From an uncultured Oscillospiraceae bacterium (GTDB taxonomy: Bacteria > Bacillota > Clostridia > Oscillospirales > Acutalibacteraceae), in the NCBI GenBank assembly GCA_900539855.1, contig UQDO01000034.1:1-26310 (forward strand): 26,310 nt of DNA, written 5' to 3'. A program made the position numbers and the translations under genes. The notes below the pieces were generated by a model. It saw only the letters and a list, made by a program, of their open reading frames with translations, was not told the DNA's origin and made no database searches. Position 1 is the stretch's first letter. Each line of letters starts with the position of its first letter. Positions 21,657 through 26,310 of the stretch are shown one piece after another.

Positions 21657-22925
21657 ATGCTGACGGAAGCATTGAGTATTATACATAACGCAACTACGCT
21701 GCTGTTCGGCGTGTTTATTTCGGCAGCGTTTCTCGGCGTAAGAATGAGCCGGCGCAATGTATTTGCATTGTCGTGCTTTTCGCTTGCTGACGGCGTGTGC
21801 TATATATCAACATATCTTTTATTTGGCGAGGCGGTGACTGAGCAGGTATATCCGCTTATCGTTCATCTGCCGCTTGCCTTGTTTCTTATGATAGCCTATA
21901 AATGCCGTTTTGTTGTGACCTTGCTTTCGGTACTCATAGCATATCTTTGCTGTCAGGTCAGTAACTGGGTCGGAATATTATTTGACAGCATATTCGGTGA
22001 GCAGTGGATATATTATACCGCAAGAATAGCCATAACGGTCACGGTATTTGTGCTGCTTCTGAAGTACGTTTCACATATGGCGTCGGTACTGCTGTATAAG
22101 CCGACAAGATCACTGCTGATAATCGGATTTATGCCGTTTGTTTATTACCTGTTTGACTATGTGGCAGGCGTTTATACCGGACTTCTTTATTCCGGCAAGG
22201 AAGTAGTTGTTGAATTCTTAGGCTTTGTTTTGTGTATATTCTATATTGTGTTTCTGTTCGTTTATATGCATCAGTATGAGGCAAAAAACGAGGCTGAACA
22301 GCTTAACCGCATAATGGAAATGAAAAGAGTGCAGTCGGAAAGGGAGATCAAGGCAATACGCAATGCTGAGCAGGAAATGTCTATCTTAAGGCACGACATG
22401 CGGCATTTCCTCATTAATATATCTTCGTTTATCGAAAACGGCGAGGGAAAAAAGGCTATAAGTTACATCAACGAAATAACCAAGGTCGTCGACGCTACCA
22501 AGCCGGAAAAATACAGCAACAATGAATTGGTAAATATAGTTTTGTCCTCGCATGAAAATGAAATAGCAAGCGGCGGTATAGTATTCGAACATTCTGTAAA
22601 GGTGCCTGAAAAGCTTGATATTTCAGACATTGATCTCACCGCCATTCTCTCGAACGGCATTGAAAACGCAATAAATGCGGTTATGGAGCTTGAACCGGAA
22701 AAACGACGCATCAGCCTTGATATGAGGATGAATGATAAAAAGCTTCTGATATCAATAAAGAACACATACGCCACAAAGCCGCAGATAATTGACGGCTTGC
22801 CGAGAACCGATAAGCATAATCACGGATTCGGAACAAAAAGTATATATTACATAACGGAAAAGCTGGGCGGAAATTGCCGCTTTTCTCTTGACGGAGATGA
22901 GTTCTTGCTGCAGGTCGTGGTCTGA
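21657..22925 (+). CDS. GHKL (AgrC-like) sensor histidine kinase
   Basis: Membrane sensor kinase, 422 aa, partner of the preceding LytTR regulator. Six or seven hydrophobic segments occupy residues 1-204, as in AgrC/VirS-type sensors. A coiled-coil linker (about 208-242) leads to the H-box SILRHDMRHFLINI (H246), the N-box LSNGIENAINAVM (332-343) and the glycine box NHGFGTKSI (388-396), fitting the HATPase_c_5 form. I chose the ATG at 21657 because AAGGGG precedes it; the longer frame starts inside the regulator gene. The sensor domain implies a membrane-proximal or peptide ligand, but the signal cannot be read from sequence. Confidence 0.92.
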   Translation: MLTEALSIIHNATTLLFGVFISAAFLGVRMSRRNVFALSCFSLADGVCYISTYLLFGEAVTEQVYPLIVHLPLALFLMIAYKCRFVVTLLSVLIAYLCCQVSNWVGILFDSIFGEQWIYYTARIAITVTVFVLLLKYVSHMASVLLYKPTRSLLIIGFMPFVYYLFDYVAGVYTGLLYSGKEVVVEFLGFVLCIFYIVFLFVYMHQYEAKNEAEQLNRIMEMKRVQSEREIKAIRNAEQEMSILRHDMRHFLINISSFIENGEGKKAISYINEITKVVDATKPEKYSNNELVNIVLSSHENEIASGGIVFEHSVKVPEKLDISDIDLTAILSNGIENAINAVMELEPEKRRISLDMRMNDKKLLISIKNTYATKPQIIDGLPRTDKHNHGFGTKSIYYITEKLGGNCRFSLDGDEFLLQVVV

Positions 22926-22954
22926 TAAAGGTCTGAAATCAATTATACTTTTGC

Positions 22955-22983
22955 TTGACTTGAAAGTGTAAATATGTTACCAT
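22955..22983 (+). promoter_or_regulatory. Promoter of the DUF4832 gene
   Basis: TTGACT (22955-22960) and TACCAT (22978-22983) are 17 bp apart. The -10 is only a fair match, which would suit a regulated promoter. Confidence 0.55.
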
Positions 22984-23019
22984 TTTTAAAACATATTAAT
23001 GCTGCCGGAGGGTGAGAGC

Positions 23020-24330
23020 ATGAATTATTCATATAAAAGCGGCAAAGCCTTAAAGCAGAACCCTTTTATAGGTTTTACTACATTCCAGCATTTTTTGGGC
23101 GATCCACTGTATTCCGATATCATAGTGGATCCGAACAACAACGCACTTGAGACCGAGGAAAGAGAATGTTATCCGGTACCTGACTATATTGAGCATAACG
23201 GCAGGAGCGAAGGCTTTTATCCCGACGGCAGGGTGGCATACATAAGGATACTCTGGAAGCTGTATGAGCCCGAAAGGGGAGTATATAACGACGAACTGGT
23301 CCGTGATATTTTAAGACGCGCCAACGAAAAGGGACAGACCGTTATGTTCCGGATACTTCCGCACAGCACAAGACCGGAGGACGACGTGCCGGATTGGCTG
23401 AAAAAGATCACGCCGTGCCCTGAAAGACCTGCCGGAAAGCGCGTCAAGCGTTCACCTGCCGACCCTGTTTATCTTAAAATATTCGGCGAGACGATACGCC
23501 ATTTTGCCGGGCAGTTTGACATAAATCCCATTCTTAATATGATGGATATTTCCATAACCGGCGCGTGGGGAGAGGGCTCATATTATGAGGAGTACCCAAC
23601 CGAAGCTCTTGAGGAGCTGATAGATGTATATACCGAAAGCTTCAAGAACACACACCTTATCGGACAGGTCGCGGCTCCGGAGCTTATTGAATACGGCAGA
23701 AAAACAAAACCCATAGGCTGGCGAGGCGACGGGGTGGGCAATCCGTGGCTGCTGACAAAGTATTACCCTGAAAAGGCGGAAATCTTGTCGGAATGTTGGA
23801 AAACGGCTCCGGTCTCGTTTGAGTCCTATTGGTGGCTTTGTGAATGGAAGCGTCTCGGCTGGAGCCTTGACGATGTCATAGAAAAAACTCTTGGGTGGCA
23901 CATAAGCCACTTCAACGGCAAGTCGATGCCGATACCGTTTGAATGGAAGGATAAAATAGATTATTGGATATCGAAAATGGGATACCACTTTACTTTAAAA
24001 GGACTTGCTGTGTCTGATCAGGCTGAGAACGGTTCATTGCAGTTGAAACCGACCGTTGAAAACACAGGAGTAGCTCCGATATATGATGCCTTGCCGCTGA
24101 TCTTAAGGCTGAAAAACGATAAAAATATGATAGAATTCACCACAGCTGTGGATATCACAAAATGGATGCCGGGTGTTACGACCGAAGAAATATCCATGCC
24201 GGTGAAATCGCTGCCGTCGGGTGAATATGAGCTCGGTCTTGCAATAAGGGGCGGCTATTGTGAGGTCTATCTTGAAAACGATATAGAGTATTCGGACGGC
24301 TTTTACCGTCTGTGCAGCGTAAAGGTGTAA
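23020..24330 (+). CDS. DUF4832-type glycosidase-like protein
   Basis: A 436-aa cytoplasmic protein. The N-terminal part looks like a TIM-barrel glycosidase (NPFIGFTTFQHF; AYIRILWKLYEPERGVYND; VMFRILPHSTRPEDDVPDWL), with ITGAWGEGS at about 179-187 where E185 could be catalytic. The C-terminal part (from about GYHFTLKGLAV) is the beta-sandwich typical of DUF4832, with VENTGVAPIYDALPLILRL. No signal peptide is present, unlike many family members. GGAGGGTGA (23007-23015) precedes the ATG at 23020; the frame also opens at 22999, but that start lies upstream of this site. Activity and substrate are unknown. A terminator follows. Confidence 0.75.
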   Translation: MNYSYKSGKALKQNPFIGFTTFQHFLGDPLYSDIIVDPNNNALETEERECYPVPDYIEHNGRSEGFYPDGRVAYIRILWKLYEPERGVYNDELVRDILRRANEKGQTVMFRILPHSTRPEDDVPDWLKKITPCPERPAGKRVKRSPADPVYLKIFGETIRHFAGQFDINPILNMMDISITGAWGEGSYYEEYPTEALEELIDVYTESFKNTHLIGQVAAPELIEYGRKTKPIGWRGDGVGNPWLLTKYYPEKAEILSECWKTAPVSFESYWWLCEWKRLGWSLDDVIEKTLGWHISHFNGKSMPIPFEWKDKIDYWISKMGYHFTLKGLAVSDQAENGSLQLKPTVENTGVAPIYDALPLILRLKNDKNMIEFTTAVDITKWMPGVTTEEISMPVKSLPSGEYELGLAIRGGYCEVYLENDIEYSDGFYRLCSVKV

Positions 24331-24340
24331 ATTTTCAGAT

Positions 24341-24374
24341 CAGCCCCCGATATAGATCCGGGGGCTGTAATTTT
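24341..24374 (+). terminator. Terminator of the DUF4832 gene
   Basis: CAGCCCCCG (24341-24349) pairs perfectly with CGGGGGCTG (24359-24367), followed by TAATTTT. It has a strong stem and a short T run, ten bases past the stop. Confidence 0.8.
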
Positions 24375-24396
24375 GCACAAATATCACAAAAATGTG

Positions 24397-24425
24397 TTGC
24401 ATTTTGATGTACAACGTGTTATACT
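24397..24425 (+). promoter_or_regulatory. Promoter of the GH16-epimerase operon
   Basis: TTGCAT (24397-24402) and TATACT (24420-24425) are 17 bp apart. The predicted start, near 24432, leaves a leader of about 160 nt before the GH16 gene, the longest in the window. Confidence 0.75.
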
Positions 24426-24431
24426 TTCCGT

Positions 24432-24593
24432 GACTTAAATGTCAGAATGCCGTAGATAAGGTGGAAGATCATCAAAGGTCTTTTTACTCCGATAATGCGC
24501 TTTCTCACTTTGCCGGGTACCGACCGGCGATCATCTTAACATCTTTTACGGCTACCTTACGCTATGCGTATGCAGAAAGGGCTGATCGTAAAA
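24432..24593 (+). promoter_or_regulatory. Long, possibly structured leader of the GH16 gene
   Basis: The leader contains a hairpin GCCGG (24512-24516) with CCGGC (24524-24528), enclosed by a possible long-range pairing of TAAGGT (24457-24462) with ACCTTA (24554-24559). A GATCATC direct repeat also occurs near 24466 and 24529. It matches no riboswitch class I know. A frame open from GTG 24461 lacks a convincing ribosome site. Confidence 0.3.
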
Positions 24594-25427
24594 ATGAAAA
24601 AGCATGTTTTTGCAAAGGGCGGAATCGATATCCCGATGTCGAAGGGCGACAGAGAACTGGTCTGGGCTGATTGTTTCAATGCCAAAAAGCTCGATACCGA
24701 GTTCTGGAATCCGCTGCCTCATATGGGCGGCTCAGACATTGAGCGAAAAATGGATGCTAACACATATGAAATGCGTGACGGCAGCATTTTTCTGACGTCG
24801 TATAAGAAAACCGACGGATCAGGTTATGTGTCACCGTATTTTCTTATGACGACCGACAGAATGGAGTTCAAATACGGTTATTTTGAAATAACAGCTAAAG
24901 TGCCGTTTTATAAAGGCAACAGTGCTGCCTTCTGGTTCTGCTCAAACGGCAGGACCAAGCGCGGCAACCTCGCTGAAATAGATATGGTCGAGCTGCTCGG
25001 CAGCGAGAGAAACGTGGTTTCAAATCTTCATTCGTGGGGTAAGACGCATACGTCATTTGACGGCAAGATAAAGCGCGATGACCGCAGCCATACATTTGAC
25101 AGCGAGCCGGAAAAACTCCGTGAGGAATATCATACATATTTTATGGATTGGACCGACAAGTATATTGATTTTGGTGTTGACGGCGAAGTCTACTGCCATG
25201 CAGATCTTACGGCTGAGGGCAAGAAGAATTTCAGGTCGGAAAAGGTGTGCATGAATACCTTCCACCAACCTGTGCATGTTATTCTTTCCGAATTTCTCTA
25301 CACGCCGGGCAGAAAGCTCGGCTGGGGACTGGACGGAACAGAGGCTCCGTTCAGGTACACGCTTGAGTTGAAACATGTTGCACTTTATCAGAAGCGCGGC
25401 GAAACAATGAAGATTTTTAATAAATGA
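24594..25427 (+). CDS. Glycoside hydrolase family 16 enzyme, no signal peptide
   Basis: Beta-jelly-roll endo-beta-glucanase/galactanase-type enzyme, 277 aa. The catalytic motif EIDMVE lies at 128-133: E128 nucleophile, D130, and E133 acid/base in the ExDxxE spacing of laminarinase-like GH16. Other family signs are GYFEITAKVPFYKGNSAAFWF (W114), VVSNLHSWG, EEYHTYFMDWTDKYIDFGVDGE and the late FRYTLELKHVALYQK strand. GH16 enzymes are usually secreted, but none of the possible starts (24564, 24570, 24594) gives a signal peptide. I favour 24594, with GAAAGG (24575-24580) upstream; the spacing is long (about 12), so the start is less certain than others. The epimerase-like gene follows directly. Confidence 0.85.
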   Translation: MKKHVFAKGGIDIPMSKGDRELVWADCFNAKKLDTEFWNPLPHMGGSDIERKMDANTYEMRDGSIFLTSYKKTDGSGYVSPYFLMTTDRMEFKYGYFEITAKVPFYKGNSAAFWFCSNGRTKRGNLAEIDMVELLGSERNVVSNLHSWGKTHTSFDGKIKRDDRSHTFDSEPEKLREEYHTYFMDWTDKYIDFGVDGEVYCHADLTAEGKKNFRSEKVCMNTFHQPVHVILSEFLYTPGRKLGWGLDGTEAPFRYTLELKHVALYQKRGETMKIFNK

Positions 25428-25437
25428 GGTGCTTTTG

Positions 25438-26208
25438 ATGTCAGAACTCGGAATCCAGCTTTACAGCGTGCGCGACTTTATGAAAAGCGAGGACCGCATA
25501 AAATATACCTTTGGGGAGCTTGCCCGTTACGGCTACACCGAGGTGCAGACTGCCGGAATGCCCATTCCTTATGAAGCGTTTGCAAAGATCGCTGCGGACG
25601 CAGGTCTTAAAGTGTGCGGAACACATTCACCGTGGTCGCTTTTTGAGGATATGGACGAATGCATAAGGGTACACAAGGTTCTTGGCACAACCAACGCCGG
25701 TGTCGGCGGTATGCCTCATATTTTTGACGGTGTCATTCCGCTTGAAACGGTCAAGAACTTTGCTGAAGATGTAAAAAGGATAGCAAAGATCCTTGCCGAA
25801 AACGGAATGAAATTCACATATCACCACCATGCCCGTGAGTTTTCTAAGATAGACGGCGACAAAACGATAATGGACATTTTCCTCAGTGAGTTTGATCCGG
25901 AAACCGTGTCGATCGTTGCCGATACATACTGGCTGCAGCATGCAGGTGTCAGTGTGACCGATTGGATAGAGGAGCACGGAGACAGGATAGACATACTGCA
26001 CCTTAAAGACAAAAATGTTCCGCTCGGCAAAAGCGACGGTGCTATCACCGAGCTTGGCAACGGCAATATAAACTTCAAAAAGGTGATTGATGTTGCAAAG
26101 AAAAAGGGTATAACCCATTTCTGCTACGAGCAGGACTACGGCTGGGAGGTTGATCCGCTGGAGAGTGCAAAGCAGAGCGCGGAATATATCAAACAGTTTG
26201 TATTATAA
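25438..26208 (+). CDS. Sugar phosphate isomerase/epimerase-like TIM-barrel protein
   Basis: Xylose-isomerase-like TIM barrel (IolE/AP endonuclease 2 superfamily), 257 aa. It has GIQLYSVRDFM at the first strand, YTEVQTAG, GTHSPW, FTYHHHAREF (127-135), VADTYWLQHAG (D162, H168), DILHLKDK (H188) and FCYEQDYGW (E231), the metal- and substrate-site pattern of this family; members act on sugars or inositol derivatives. GAGGTG (25426-25431) overlaps the GH16 stop and sits six bases from the ATG at 25438, preferred over the GTG at 25429. The tight spacing indicates translation together with GH16, so it may process a product of that enzyme. Substrate is unknown. Confidence 0.85.
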   Translation: MSELGIQLYSVRDFMKSEDRIKYTFGELARYGYTEVQTAGMPIPYEAFAKIAADAGLKVCGTHSPWSLFEDMDECIRVHKVLGTTNAGVGGMPHIFDGVIPLETVKNFAEDVKRIAKILAENGMKFTYHHHAREFSKIDGDKTIMDIFLSEFDPETVSIVADTYWLQHAGVSVTDWIEEHGDRIDILHLKDKNVPLGKSDGAITELGNGNINFKKVIDVAKKKGITHFCYEQDYGWEVDPLESAKQSAEYIKQFVL

Positions 26209-26219
26209 GCATAAACGGA

Positions 26220-26254
26220 ACACCGCATGCATAAGGTGCATGCGGTGTGTTTTT
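26220..26254 (+). terminator. Terminator of the GH16-epimerase operon
   Basis: A perfect 12-bp stem (26220-26231 with 26237-26248, loop TAAGG) is followed by G and a run of five T residues (26250-26254). It sits 12 bases past the epimerase stop. Confidence 0.92.
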
Positions 26255-26273
26255 ATGGTGTCTTTAGACGTGG

Positions 26274-26300
26274 AAAAAATCCCTCGGTTCTACCGAGGGA
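26274..26300 (-). terminator. Terminator of a minus-strand gene beyond the right edge
   Basis: TCCCTCGG (26280-26287) pairs with CCGAGGGA (26293-26300). On the minus strand the stem is followed by six T residues (26279-26274). It therefore ends a leftward transcript whose gene lies outside the window and converges on the epimerase operon. Confidence 0.8.
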
Positions 26301-26310
26301 AGAAAGAAGA

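Noticed and set aside
24461..24670. 69-codon frame overlapping the GH16 start, possible leader peptide
   Set aside because: It starts at GTG with no well-placed ribosome site and runs out of frame into GH16. Its composition does not look coding.

Overview
The window reads as chromosomal DNA from an endospore-forming member of the Clostridia, most likely an Oscillospiraceae/Ruminococcaceae-type gut anaerobe. The evidence is a complete spoIIAA-spoIIAB-sigF operon, Gram-positive Shine-Dalgarno sites before almost every gene, sigma-A-type promoters with 17-bp spacers, an AgrC/LytTR-type two-component pair, and a DUF6110/P-type ATPase pair that I recall from gut Clostridia. Base composition and codon use look even throughout. 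I see no prophage, CRISPR array, tRNA or rRNA gene. The genus assignment is inference.

Layout. 1-4156: valS then folC, separated by a terminator-like hairpin. 4192-5682: the forespore sigma operon spoIIAA-spoIIAB-sigF, with strong hairpins on both sides. 5737-8295: a small membrane-anchored DUF6110 protein and a P1B-like metal ATPase lacking the usual CPx motif. 8347-10690: rhaD and purB, apparently one transcript behind a promoter whose -10 box lies in an inverted repeat. 10817-13247 (minus strand): two family-2 glycosyltransferases behind a near-perfect promoter with a palindrome on its -10 box. 13328-15673 (minus strand): fba and glyA, each with its own promoter; glyA is divergent from secA. 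15726-20174 (plus strand): secA, an intracellular GH43-type glycosidase and a DUF1643 protein. 20175-20376: convergent terminators, one with a 61-bp mobile-element-like palindrome inserted in its loop. 20377-22925: a small lipoprotein gene divergent from a LytTR response regulator/GHKL histidine kinase operon, with a phased direct repeat between them. 22955-26254: a DUF4832 glycosidase-like protein, a leaderless GH16 enzyme and a sugar isomerase/epimerase-like enzyme. A terminator for a minus-strand gene beyond the right edge ends the window.

How it fits together. Most genes are housekeeping (aminoacylation, folate and one-carbon metabolism via folC and glyA, purines, glycolysis, secretion), mixed with accessory carbohydrate genes (rhaD, GH43, DUF4832, GH16, epimerase). 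None of the glycosidases carries a signal peptide, so they probably act on imported oligosaccharides. The least ordinary signals are regulatory or mobile-element features: the 61-bp element in a terminator loop, the 21-bp-phased LytTR-type repeat between divergent promoters, and dyads on the promoters of rhaD, the glycosyltransferase operon and fba. No wholly new multi-gene system is evident. The closest candidates are the lipoprotein/LytTR unit and the DUF6110/atypical ATPase pair.
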